Shown in pieces: positions 42,512 to 52,604 of a DNA stretch of 64,000 bases. The stretch's first letter is position 1. The number at the start of each line of letters is the position of its first letter. This DNA comes from Batillaria attramentaria. Taxonomy: Eukaryota; Mollusca; Gastropoda; Batillariidae. The stretch is taken from assembly GCA_018292915.2 (NCBI GenBank), contig JACVVK020000287.1:50001-114000 (forward strand). The letters run 5' to 3'. The notes under the pieces are model-generated. The model worked only from the letters and a program-made list of their open reading frames with translations, did no database searches and was not told where the DNA came from. The position numbers were made by a program, and so were the translations under genes.

Positions 42512-42567
<56 letters not shown>
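42512..42567. repeat. (GT)n(GA)n microsatellite
   Basis: About 17 GT and 10 GA units. Confidence 0.95.
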
Positions 42568-42964
42568 TGTGGTCTGCCGTGGAGCCTTCAGAAATTATGC
42601 CAGTATCGGAAGTGCCAGTCTTATCACAGTGTAGAATTTCAATAATGCATGGGAACTCACGGTCCCCGAATACATTTTCAGGAACACGTGAAGCTCGAAG
42701 ATCACCATGAATGATCCTACACAAAGTGTGACCCACATTCAATGAAGCTACTGCGGTGATGGATTAATTAGAAGGTTTCTTTTCACCTTTCCCTGGTCGA
42801 ACGTGTGCAAACAAATCATATCCTTTCCATTAGTTGCCTGCTGTATGAGCATTTCACACACAACAGAAATCTTCGATCTGACTGCGATTTTTTTTTTTTT
42901 TTTTTTTTTTTGGCCTGTGAAGTTTTCACGCTGATACTAGAACAACTAGAGGAGCAAAGCTTCC
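42568..42964. other. No gene; poly(T)
   Basis: Anonymous with about 25 T at 42887-42911. Confidence 0.5.
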
Positions 42965-43117
42965 TTGGCTCACTTGTGAGATGGGTCAAGGTCATTTAAA
43001 AGAGTATGTTTGTAAAGCTCTTATCACTAGCTATCCTGAAGTAAGGTGTCTCTTGTGTTCATAGTTCATAGGAAAACGGCAAATGGCGATATAACAGTTT
43101 TCCCAGGACAGCTTCTA

Positions 43118-43142
43118 TGACCTTGACCTTAGGTCAAGGTCA
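43118..43142. promoter_or_regulatory. Near-perfect palindrome of nuclear-receptor half sites
   Basis: Arms TGACCTTGACCT and AGGTCAAGGTCA with a single base between them. Each arm is a direct repeat of AGGTCA with no spacer and contains TCAAGGTCA, the extended half site bound by NR5A/ERR-type receptors in animals. Function here is untested. Confidence 0.5.
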
Positions 43143-43556
43143 TTAAAATGAGATTGTAAGGGAAGAGCTTATCAGTAATTATCATTATGCCAAGTTTGAC
43201 AGCTCTAGTTTTTGTAGTTTCTGTACAAGTGGTAATGTAAAATTTCACAACAGACAGCTGTAATGACCTTGACCTTGAGCCAAGTTCATTCGAATGGGTA
43301 TGTGTGCATAGGTCTCATTGTTGTCTATCATTGTGCCTTGTTTGGTGCATCTGCTGTTTGTTGTTTGCAAGAAAATGCTAACGTTAAAGTCTCCGCAAAA
43401 CATGTTGAATGGCCTTGACCTTGACTCAAGGAAATTGAATACAAGTATGCCAGTACAGGTTTTGTCAATGTCTATCATCTTGCAAAGTTTGATGCTTCTG
43501 ATTCCCCTAGATTCTGAGAAAACGGCAATTTTAATTTCCAATGCGACAGCTATTGA

Positions 43557-43581
43557 TGACCTTGACCTTTAGTCAAGGTCA
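43557..43581. promoter_or_regulatory. Inverted extended half sites
   Basis: TGACCTTGA and TCAAGGTCA arms, seven bases between. Same place in the array unit as 43118. Confidence 0.45.
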
Positions 43582-44131
43582 TCCAAATGGTATTTCTTGA
43601 AAGGTCTTACTACTGTTTATCAGCAAGCCAGGTTTGGTGCTACTGCTGTTTATTGTTTCTGAGAGACTGCAAATGTTAAGGTTTTCGAAGGTTTTCCGCA
43701 AAACTACTTGTGTGGCCTTGACCTTGATTTAAAGTCACTGAATACAGGTATGTCAGTGAAGGTGTTGTCAATGTCTATCATCTTGCAAAGTTTGATGTCT
43801 CTGGCGTTCCTAGATTCTTAAAAATTGCCAGTGTAAAATTTCCATCAGACAGGTTGTTATTGTATGTTTTGAAAGGTCTTATGGTTGTCTATCTGCATGC
43901 CGAGTTTGGTGTCTCTGCTTTTCATTGTTTCTGAGAAAATGCCAATGTTAAGGTTTCGGAAGATTTTCCGCAAAAAAGCTTGCATGGCCTTGACCTTGAC
44001 TAAAAGTCACTAAGTACAGGTATGTCAGTAAAGGTGGTGTAAATGTCCCTCACCATGCAGAGTTTGATGTCTCTGGCTTTTTTAGACTCTGAGAAAATGC
44101 CAATGTAAAATTTCCAAACACACAGCTTTAG

Positions 44132-44156
44132 TGACCTTGACCTTGGGTCAAGGTCA
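44132..44156. promoter_or_regulatory. Inverted extended half sites
   Basis: TGACCTTGA and TCAAGGTCA arms separated by CCTTGGG. The next unit (44437) has AAGGACA instead of AAGGTCA and so has lost the right arm. Confidence 0.45.
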
Positions 44157-44643
44157 ATCACTATGGTATGTTTTGAAAGGTTTTATGGCTGTCTATCAGG
44201 GTGTCAAGTTTGGTGCCTTTGCTGTTCATTGTTTCTGAGAAAATGCCAATGTTAAGGTTTCATCAGGCTTTCCGCAAAACAGCTTGCATGGCCTTGACCT
44301 TGACTCAAAGTCACTGAATATAGACAGGTCAGTAAAGGTATTGTCAATGTCCATCATCATGCAAAGTTTAATGTCTCTGGCTTTTCTAGATTCTGAGAAA
44401 ATGCCAATGTAAATTTTCCAAACAGACAGCTTTAGTGACCTTGACCTTGGGTCAAGGACAATAATTATGGTACGTTTTGAAAGGTCTTATGGCTGTCTAT
44501 CAGCAGGTTAATTTTGGTGTGTCTGCTGTGTGTAGATTCTGAGAAAAGGCCAATGTTAAGGTTTACTGCGGACACACAGACACACACACAGACAGACGAC
44601 GGAGGGTTATTACATAGACTCACTTTGTTACACAAGTGAGCCA

Positions 44644-45567
44644 AAAAAGTAGGGCAGAATTAAAAACAAAAGACTTCTAGTTTCATGGGGGAAAAAAAAA
44701 CAAACTCGACAAGACTGTTATGTGCAATACATATCAATGATTAGATGGAGCTTTATTTATTTTCCTAAGGTACAAATATTGACACAGTTGTCCACATGAT
44801 CAGTTTACGTATCTGTCGTTTGTAAGGACTAGTTCGGAACTGCGGTTACAACTAAATGTACTGTGACTACATGTATGTTGTTATGATCATGAGTGCTTTA
44901 TTATTGTGTTGAAATGACCAACTGGTGTTCATTTTCTAGCAGTATGTGTCATATTTTCCTCGTACCCGAATTTGTTTTCTGGATTAAAACTTGAAAACTT
45001 GAACCCGAACTTGTACGGAAATCAGTTTACACCACTCGCCAATGCAAACTTTCAGTGAGTTAAGTATAAGTGCTTTACGTCCGAAAATAGTGAGGAAACA
45101 GAGAGCGAAAGTGTGAGATATGACTTTCCATAACCCACTCAGTGGTTTACGAGTTCACAAAACACACTCCAGTTACGTCATCAGTCAAAGACACGCAGAA
45201 AGTGCGTCATTTCAAACATTTGGAACTGATACGTCACGGCCGGTGCACAGTTATTTTGTTCACTTTTGTGGGTGAAATTGTATGTTGCTTGGATCATGTA
45301 AAAAAATGATCGGACAGAAAATTCTCTGCGAAGTATTTGCGAGTGCACTTCTGAATGTCAGTACATGAGCACATGCTTTGGATGATATTTTTCTTAACGT
45401 CAAGCGCTTTCAACTGTCGTACGCATCATTTCCTCACCAGTCAGTGCGCAGAATTTTGAGGGGGTACAAAAGTCACTAATCACCCTACCAGAAAAACAAA
45501 GTGTCGCGGAAAATGTATGGTACCAGAACAGTAGAGGTAAGAGTCTGAATGTTCGTGGTATAAACAG
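44644..45567. other. No gene recognised
   Basis: Anonymous. GGATTAAAACTTGAAAACTT at about 44981 resembles a retroelement tail but too weakly to call. Confidence 0.5.
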
Positions 45568-45709
45568 CTTACATGATTAGTTATCATCGTTTACCACAAA
45601 AGAAACCACTCGATGTTTCAATTTTTGCCGTAGCTACCGAGCCTCCGGCAAAAAATTGAATTATCTCGTGGTTTCTTTCCTGGTAAACCACTCGAACTAA
45701 TCATGTAAG
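45568..45709. mobile_element. Foldback element, about 64-bp arms
   Basis: CTTACATGATTAGTT at the left and AACTAATCATGTAAG at the right; inside them GTTTACCAC/GTGGTTTACC type words, AAGAAACCAC/GTGGTTTCTT, TTCAATTTTTGCCG/CGGCAAAAAATTGAA. The whole 142 bp can fold into a long imperfect hairpin with a loop of about 15 bp. Probably a MITE. Confidence 0.8.
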
Positions 45710-45723
45710 TTCTATATAGACTA

Positions 45724-46016
45724 GCCCGTATGTAATAGTTCAGGTTAGGGCTTTTAGCCCGGGTTAGAATCTAAACTCGAACTAAACTAGCTCTAGGGTT
45801 AAATTTTCTGTTTTTTTTTTGTTTTTTGTTTTAAATCAAGAAGCGGGCCCAGTCCAGCAAGGTCCTAAGCCATTATAGTTACGTACAAGGATTTTTTTCT
45901 TCCTTTCTTCGCTTCCTTTTTTTAAAATTTAATTTTGTTTCTGGGTTTCTTTTGTCCTAGTCTGGGTTAGGCCCGTAGTCGTGGGTTAAATTAACCTCGA
46001 CTTTCACACACGGGCC
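45724..46016 (+). mobile_element. MITE family M1, diverged full copy
   Basis: Left end GCCCGTATGTAATAG with CTA before it; right end CGACTTTCACACACGGGCC with CTG after it. The interior matches the other M1 copies. Confidence 0.85.
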
Positions 46017-46138
46017 CTGGGGTCTGATGTATGAAAAAGAGACTAGACTCGTCTGAGACTAAGCTCTAGTCCCAGAGTTCTTACGACGGGCTTACTATTA
46101 GTGTGTACGTAGGGACACTTGCCATAGTCTCAAACATT

Positions 46139-46387
46139 TGTAGCCTCGGTAATGCAGAAGCTGGGTCGGATGTAAATATGAAAATTAATGCTACAAAGCC
46201 GAACGTTGAGATGCACACCCCAAACAAGCAAAATTATTTTAGCAACAGACCACACCGCAAAATTCACGCCATTTGCACGTCAACGGTCGCTTGTAGCGAT
46301 TTTCTGTTTTGGTGTGCAGCCGTATGTCCCGCATACTGGTATTTCAACGTTTACATCCGACACAACATCTGCGATATCGAGGCTACA
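46139..46387. mobile_element. Foldback element, about 90-bp arms
   Basis: TGTAGCCTCG ... GCAGAAG ... GTCGGATGTAAA ... CACACC on the left matches GGTGTGCAG ... TTTACATCCGAC ... CATCTGC ... CGAGGCTACA on the right, about 249 bp in all. Non-coding, though a 135-residue frame passes through it. Confidence 0.75.
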
Positions 46388-46773
46388 AGGTTCTCTCCCA
46401 TTCCAAGGCACATTTTTAGGAGCTCAATGGCGCAGCGGTTATTAGCAGCGTCCATTCGAAACATATTCTTGACATTTCGGGATTTAATCACGGACCCTAA
46501 GGCAGGCTGACTTGAAAGAAAGCAATCAGTTTGATCGTGGAGTGATATGATTGTGAAACAAATCTAAACCAGTCATTTTTTTGTATTGTTTTTTGTTTAA
46601 ACTAGCAGTTTCTTTGTATCAGGTGATAGATATGAAGACATGAAATCGTGACTGTTTGAAACTGAGACTCTACGAGACAGTGCAATACGAGCTTAACCAT
46701 TATTCATTATTCTGGCCCTTTGAAACACAGCTCACAAGGATCTCATTCGCAGAAAATGAAATGACACAGGATG

Positions 46774-46775
<2 letters not shown>
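46388..46775. other. No gene; weak tRNA-like words
   Basis: AGCTCAATGGCGCAGCGGTT at 46421-46440 looks like an A box, but no acceptable B box or cloverleaf follows. The rest is anonymous. Confidence 0.45.
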
Positions 46776-46819
<44 letters not shown>

Positions 46820-46852
46820 TGTGTGTGTGCGTGTGTGCGTACCCCGGCCTCT

Positions 46853-46924
<72 letters not shown>

Positions 46925-46947
46925 GTGAGAGAGAGAGTCTGTGTGAC

Positions 46948-46980
<33 letters not shown>
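46776..46980. repeat. (GT)n(GA)n(GT)n compound microsatellite
   Basis: GT 46776-46840 with variants, GT 46853-46876, GA 46877-46940 with CTGTGT breaks, GT 46950-46980, then poly(G) to 46998. Confidence 0.95.
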
Positions 46981-46981
<1 letters not shown>

Positions 46982-46998
46982 GTAAGAGGGGGGGGGGG

Positions 46999-47558
46999 TT
47001 GCAGGGGTGGATAAGAGGTAGGTTTAAAAAACATCGAGGAAGGGTTTTTTTTTGTTGTTGTTGTTGCCTCAGGCACATACTTTTTTGATAGCTCTCTTTT
47101 GAAATTTCATTCTTTAGCAACGGTAAACCGATAGACAGCAACGCTAAACCTATAGGCCTATCGCGTTCACATGAAACCAATGAATCCTTTCCAGGCAGTA
47201 ATCAGGAAAGAAGGATTCGATTATGCCAGCAAACACATCTCGCATAGAGAACTGAAGAAAGAAGAGAAGGAAAACGGAGTGGGGGGTTATAGTTTGTCTT
47301 GACAGGCCAAAAGACTTTCATTCGGAAATGTCAGACGTTATGTTACGGCAATAAGCGTTTAATCTTTTATAAGACAACGGAGGAAATTTGACCAGCTTTC
47401 TTTGAAAAGGAAAGGTTGTTGCGGAAAGAAAGGAAAGCTACAAGTCTTTAAGTGAATTAATCGAACTACAGAAAAGACATATTATTCCTACTCCACGAAG
47501 AGAAATTATGAAACCTGACAAATGTAGGAAAGAAATGTAAACTTAGAAAAGGGTGAAT
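46999..47558. other. No feature recognised
   Basis: Anonymous sequence. Confidence 0.5.
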
Positions 47559-47806
47559 AAAAGGGACAGAAACCATTTAACTTTCACATAGGACGGCACG
47601 GGTCAACGTTTCGGCTTTCGCCTTCCTCAGGACACAAACAAATGGGACATAACTTCAACAAACAAAAGGTAACTCTGCTGACATACTGAAATACACGGTT
47701 TGTTGAAGTTATGTCCTATTATTTTGTTTGTGTCCTGAGGAAGGCGAAATCCGAAACGTTGACCCGTGCCGTCCTTTGTGAAAGTTAAGTGGTTTCTGCC
47801 CTTTTA
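47559..47806. mobile_element. Large foldback repeat, about 105-bp arms
   Basis: Left arm about 47559-47663 and right arm about 47698-47805 are reverse complements with few changes. Shared words are AGAAACCA, GGCACGGGTCAACGTTTCGG, GCCTTCCTCAGGACACAAAC and GACATAACTTCAACAAAC. The loop is about 34 bp. The phrase around CCTGAGGAAGGCGAAA recurs in many invertebrate repeats and may point to a Penelope-type source; unproven. Confidence 0.88.
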
Positions 47807-47977
47807 TGTCGCTTTTATTTGCTTAACTTGTAACCACTTCGTCATTACCGTTTCCTTTTCTATTAGAAAAGGTTGAATGTGTGATGGGGGGGGGGGGGGG
47901 GGTAGGGGGGCTGGAGGGGGTAGGGGGGCTGGAGGGGGAGGAGGGTTGAGAAGGCGCAAGGCAGGCTCAGAACGGAG
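47807..47977. repeat. G-rich tract
   Basis: Poly(G) at 47886-47902, then GGGGGCTGGAGGGGGTAG twice. Confidence 0.85.
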
Positions 47978-48152
47978 TTGTGGGGTGGGTGGGTGTTTGG
48001 GGGTTTAACATCCTTTTTCACCACATAGGGTGATATCAAAGACGGGGCAATGATGAAAAAGCCAGCACAAATATTTGGCCCCAGCCGGGATCGAACTCAC
48101 GACCCGAGCATTAGAAGTCCAACGCTCTACCATTCGACCACCCCGGCTCCCC
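47978..48152 (-). mobile_element. SINE family 1, 14-bp TSD
   Basis: Near-consensus minus-strand copy; identical GGCTCAGAACGGAG at 47964-47977 and 48153-48166. Confidence 0.95.
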
Positions 48153-48166
48153 GGCTCAGAACGGAG

Positions 48167-48579
48167 AGAAAAATGATCTCACAGACAGCGAGCATAAATT
48201 CTCTCGACATTACTGCATCTCCGGTGTCATTCACCAGGGGTAGACTTCTTCAAAGAACGCATTCAATAGCAAGATCGCCCGTCGCCTAGTATTAATTCGA
48301 GAGAACACAACACCGTTTCTTTTAGACGAAGATTTATGCCTTGTCCTTACTCACGAACCCGGTGTACAATATCTCCGAGTTGTTGTCCTCATGCACGCAC
48401 GCTTCTATAGTCCAGAATTTCACGACCGTCCTTCCTGAATATGGATTCTTGATGATTCATCAACATAAAGTCCACACCTTGCAGAGCCATGACGTCCTCT
48501 CGAGGGTCGTAAAGACCCAGTGTACCAATATTAATTCATCCTCCGTCAGGGAGAGAGTTATCGACCCCTCAAACTAGCC
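48167..48579. other. No feature recognised
   Basis: Anonymous sequence. Confidence 0.5.
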
Positions 48580-48903
48580 CTTGTCGGTTCACTAGTCAAC
48601 TCCCTCGTCATTTTGGAAGAAGGGTCTAGGCGACGTGGATTCGATAGAGGCTTAGTCCCTTGTCGCTTCACTAATCAACTCCCTTGTCATTTTGGTAGAA
48701 GGGCTTAAGCGACATGGGTTCGATAGAGGCCTTAGTTCCAATTCGGTTCACTAGTAAACTCCCTTGTCATTTTGGTAGAAGGGCATAAGCGACATAGATT
48801 CGATAGAGGCTTAGTTCCTGGTCGGTTCACTAGTCAACTCCCATGTCATTTTGGTAGAAGGGCTCAAGCGACATGGATTCGATAGAGGCTTAGTCCCTTG
48901 TTC
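48580..48903. repeat. Four tandem copies of an 80-bp unit
   Basis: Units begin at TCGGTTCACTAGTCAACTCC-like sites at 48584, 48663, 48743 and 48822 and include GTCATTTTGGTAGAAGGG, AAGCGACATGG and GATTCGATAGAGGCTTAG. About 90% alike between units. Confidence 0.92.
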
Positions 48904-48974
48904 TAGATGATGGTAGAACCGGTACCGCCCTTAACGCAAGGGTCACTCTTGTGTATACAGTTCGCCTGAAGAAG

Positions 48975-49151
48975 TGGGGATCCGGGGTGGCCGAATGGTA
49001 GAGCGTTGCACTTCTAATGCCATGGTCGTGAGTTCGTATCCCGGCTGGGGCCAAATATTTGTGATAGCTTTTTCATCGTTAAACTGTCTTTGATATCACC
49101 CGTATGTAGTGGAAAAGGACATTAAACCCCAAAACACCCACCCACCCACCC
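48975..49151 (+). mobile_element. SINE family 1, TSD
   Basis: Full length; flanks TCGCCTGAAGAAG (48962-48974) and TCGCCTGACGAAG (49152-49164), one difference. The anticodon-stem region has CCATGG in place of CTCGGG. Confidence 0.93.
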
Positions 49152-49164
49152 TCGCCTGACGAAG

Positions 49165-49784
49165 GTTTGATGAATAAGCAGTAAGAGTCGTTCTACAATC
49201 ACGATTACACATAGCAAGAGTTGCGTCCCATTCAAAATTGAGGCCATTAATTATGCAAGTGTGTGCAGACACTGAGCAGGAAAATTGCAAAATCATCGAA
49301 AGTTTTGCAGTAGGAACGTGTTCCCGACTTTCGATCAGATGAGATACAAAGGAATACAAACCTTAGAGTGCTCTAACATAGTCCTTGGAGCACCCACTGA
49401 AGCAATAGTTACGTCATCTGCTCGACACACAAGGAATGTGATAAATTTACATGCACATCAAAATGCTTGGTACCCCATCATGGCGGATCAAAAGACGTAC
49501 CTTTTTGGATCATATCTTAGCAACGGCAGCCTATAATTTTGCAAGACTAGTGTCTTAACACATTTCGTTCCGCGCGGGAGTATCCCACGGTTTTGACTCT
49601 ATTTCGGTTTTGGGCCTGTATGCGACAATCAGGCAAGATGAACGGTTCCTTGACGGCTCTTGTCGCAGCAAAACACAAGTATAATCAAAGTGCAACACTC
49701 ACACAAAGCTAAATTTAAATCCATGCAGACCTGAATTAATTATGATTGATTTTTTTTTTTTTTTTTTTTGGTGAGGCGCTGGTC
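49165..49784. other. No gene; poly(T)
   Basis: Anonymous with about 20 T at 49749-49768. Confidence 0.5.
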
Positions 49785-49977
49785 CACAACCAAGATTCAA
49801 GATTCAAGATTTTATTTCCTTTTTCCCCTTTAGGGGTACGGAGGATACAAAAAAATCAAACAAACCAAGACCACATAATTATAAACAGAACGATATGACA
49901 GAAGATATATGTACAACATACACATAATCTATACACAGGGAAGCGCAACCATTTATGCGGAGAGCTCTGAAACAGCT

Positions 49978-50042
<65 letters not shown>
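49978..50042. repeat. (CA)n microsatellite in the LINE 3' UTR
   Basis: About 32 CA units with GCAC interruptions, beginning just after the LINE stop codon on the minus strand. Confidence 0.95.
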
Positions 50043-50044
<2 letters not shown>

Positions 50045-50325
50045 TATCGTCCCACTCGCTTTCAAAAATTTTGCTAGAGCAAGGGCAATTTTTTTGGATT
50101 TTGATCCCAACAGGTTACAAAGATTGTACGTCGATTTGACTCTAAGGAAACGAAGTGGTATGTGCTTGTTGCGCTCCTCTTGAAACGCCGGACATTCTAA
50201 AATTAAATGAAATTCATCGCCTATTGCATGCATGCCACATTTTCTGCACAGTCTGGGTATACCTTGTTTTCTGCCTTGTTGAATAGGGAGCTTATGGTTA
50301 CTGCAACGGAATTTAAGACCCCGAA
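50042..50325 (-). pseudogene. LINE ORF2 C-terminal fragment
   Basis: The frame reads LKFRCSNHKLPIQQGRKQG, then PRLCRKCG, then AIGDEFHLILECPAFQEERN, and ends ...KFLKASGTI stop. The Cys-X2-Cys ... His-X4-Cys arrangement with the GDEFH motif is the usual C-terminal zinc-type region of several non-LTR retrotransposon proteins. A stop lies just upstream (about 50324) and a different frame continues the homology-like sequence, so this is a truncated, frameshifted fossil. Confidence 0.75.
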
Positions 50326-50395
50326 CTTACTTGGTAGGAATTGCGCTAATGGTGTCTTCTTGATCATTTGTAATTGTTTGTCATAGCACAAGCAG

Positions 50396-50860
50396 CCAAT
50401 ATGATAATAATAAAAATAATAATAATGAGGATTTGTCTGGCGCCCAACCTCCTGCTGGAGCTCTGGGCGCCTCACAATAGTAGGGTGGCAATACATACAC
50501 ATGAAATACGTCACATTACATACACATGAAATACACGTCACATACACGTTACATACACACAGCTATGATACACCCTAACACGACATCCTAAAATGACAAT
50601 GATGGTAACAGTGATGATAGAGAAGTTAGTCTGTATAATACTGCCGGAAGAAATGAGACTTTAAAGCGACTTTAAAAGAGTCCGTTGACTCTGCATGGCG
50701 AACACGGGAAGGCAGGCTGTTCCAAATGACTGGACCGTGGTAGAGCAATGCTCGCTGACCTAGTGTTTTCGCAACCAATGTAAAATTGGAAACATTACCT
50801 AGAGCCACTTTGGTATAAATTGTCGCAATCTTGCAAAAACATGCTAAAACGGTTTTCACA
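50396..50860 (-). mobile_element. Second LINE 3' end, CR1/L2-like, (ATT)n tail
   Basis: Minus strand: C-terminal coding segment, a 3' UTR of about 180 bp, then GAGGCGCCCAGAGCTCCAGC, GGGCGCCAGACAAATCCTC and ATTATTATTATTTTTATTAT. Its tail abuts the left fragment at 49785-50340. The two share orientation, but the tails and proteins differ, so they are separate insertions. Confidence 0.78.
50626..50859 (-). pseudogene. LINE ORF2 C-terminal fragment, CR1/L2-like
   Basis: 78 codons ending ...LGQRALLYHGPVIWNSLPSR, VRHAESTDSFKVALKSHFFR, QYYTD stop. The GPxxWNSLP...SxxxFKxxLKxxxF signature is the known C-terminus of many CR1/L2/Jockey-type reverse transcriptase ORFs. The rest of the ORF is missing. 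Confidence 0.85.
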
Positions 50861-51235
50861 CCAGGTCGTCCTAGAACGTAATCAGAAGGAACCTATGTCT
50901 GCATGGTCCCCATCCCGACAGGCAACTTGCCCAGGGGCGATATCTGAAAACGAGCGTCTGTCAAATCTGCCTGCTCAAGGCCAAGGATGATGAGTGCCCC
51001 AGTCTAGTCTTCCTTCTTGATTGACCGCCTGCGCGACCGATATGCAGACAGGTCTGGTGAGATCGACAACAGTTAATTTCACGCCTCGCCCTGAGGTCGA
51101 CATTTTTATCTCACAGTTTTGTTCGTAACTGGAGTAGAGAGACCACGGTCTTAAGAAAATGTGGAGGGTCTTTATATTCACACGCGCTCGATGCCGATTT
51201 AAAGTGTTTCAGTCTTGCGGATGTGCTAATGAGCA
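50861..51235. other. No feature recognised
   Basis: Anonymous sequence upstream of the LINE fragment. Confidence 0.5.
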
Positions 51236-51413
51236 TGCGGGGTGGGGGTGGGCGTTTTGGGGTTTAACGTCCTTTTCTACCACATAGGGTGATATCAAAG
51301 ACGGGGCAACGATGAAAAAAGCCAGCACAAATATTTGGCCCCAGCCGGGATCGAACTCACGACCCGAGCATTAGAAGTCCAACGCTCTACCATTCGACCA
51401 CGCCGGCTCCCCG
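51236..51413 (-). mobile_element. SINE family 1, short TSD
   Basis: Near-consensus minus-strand copy; AATGAGCA at 51228-51235 and 51414-51421. Confidence 0.92.
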
Positions 51414-51421
51414 AATGAGCA

Positions 51422-52604
51422 AACACACACCTACGCATGTACGCACGCACAGCTACAGACAGTTTTTATTTTTTACTTCAACAATTCTGGTATTACCCTT
51501 ACCAGCATCAGCACCGGCACCTTCACTACATTTGTCATCCTCCTCATTATTTTCACCAACCATACCATAAACTGTCTGGACGACCACCTATGTTAGGCAG
51601 CACCCTATATAACGAGGCCATCAGATTCCAGGTCAAGTGTCCTCCATGAACCTGTACATATGAGATGGCTGACCACCTCTCCATGAAGGTCAATAATTTC
51701 CCCCTGCCCCTCTGGCTGGTAGTCTCAGATCCAACTGGATGATAATTATGCACCGTGCGTATATATTATTTTCTAGTGAATGAACCAGTTACCCATCAAT
51801 GCCCACTCAATTTGTGCAGCTCCACCTTTAGGTTTGAATCATCATTTTTCAACAGTTTTTCTCTTCGTCCCATTTTCACAATCCATCATCAGCTGCCCCA
51901 CCTTTCACGGCCTCGGCTGAGCACAACCACGACCACCACGACCAGGGCCCCAATTGTGTCGACACTAAAGCAAGCTTGATTTCACTTCACTGCTTTTCAA
52001 ACACCCATTAAAAGCACATTTTCCAGCAGCGCCACGGACACGACACATCGAGCGAGGCTGACTGGTCGCAGTTCTAGCTATTACCACGTTCCCAGATCGG
52101 CTATCGACACGACAGCGCGTCTCGAAGCAATTTGATGAGAAGCACACTGTTTCGCATGGGCAGGCTATCAATTGCTCGCAGCTTGATACACCATGCTGTT
52201 CCCCGGTCTTGGCAACCAGATGGAAATTTTTGCCGTTCCATCAATCAGACACACCCCGAAGTTTTCGTTCCCAAACGCAGCGAAAAGGTCACGTGATGTG
52301 TCTTTCTTGTGTATGGCGTGGTACGTTGTTATGCAAAAGAAACAGTTTGTTTGTCAAAGTTATCGTGGTTTCACTTGAATTACGAGATACACAGATCTTA
52401 TAAGAAATGCTCATTGCCGGCTCTGAGTAAGTTTACATTTCTACAAGACGGTCGGCTAACCTGATTTTACGTAAACTCTTGTCTGCTGCGCATACGAAAT
52501 TTGCATTTCTGTTTCTGAGTAAGTGTAGGCCAACATTCCTACAAAACAATCTGCAATGATGCTAACCTGATTTTATGCAAACTCTGCACCATGTGATCTG
52601 ATTA
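51422..52604. other. No gene recognised; local duplication
   Basis: Anonymous. TCTGAGTAAGT ... GCTAACCTGATTTTACGTAA (52421-52480) recurs as TCTGAGTAAGT ... GCTAACCTGATTTTATGCAA (52515-52580). Confidence 0.5.

Larger units (their letters stand above)
42965..44643. mobile_element. TIR-bounded element carrying an internal array of about 300-bp units
   Basis: TTGGCTCACTTGTG at 42965-42978 is matched in reverse by CACAAGTGAGCCAA at 44630-44643. Between them a unit of about 300 bp repeats four to five times. Anchors GGCCTTGACCTTGA fall at 43411, 43714, 43986 and 44290; anchors TGACCTTGACCTT fall at 43118, 43263, 43557, 44132 and 44437. Each unit is two related halves of about 150 bp (both contain CTATCAT/CTATCAG, CAAGTTTGGTG/CAAAGTTTGATG and CTGAGAAAATGCCAATGT). 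One half is deleted near 43850. No ORF with a transposase motif. The class is unknown. Confidence 0.85.
49785..50340 (-). mobile_element. LINE 3' end with (TTGAATC)n tail
   Basis: On the minus strand: C-terminal coding region (see 50042-50325), then a 3' UTR containing a (GT)n expansion (49978-50042), then CCCCTAAAGGGGAAAAAGGA, AATAAAATCTTGAATCTTGA. Strongly 5'-truncated. Clade not assigned (Jockey/CR1-like layout). Confidence 0.8.

Noticed and set aside
46418..46495. tRNA-like element AGCTCAATGGCGCAGCGGTT
   Set aside because: Only an A-box resemblance; no acceptable B box or cloverleaf.
46103..46510. 135-residue plus-strand frame
   Set aside because: It spans the foldback at 46139-46387; nothing resembles a known protein.
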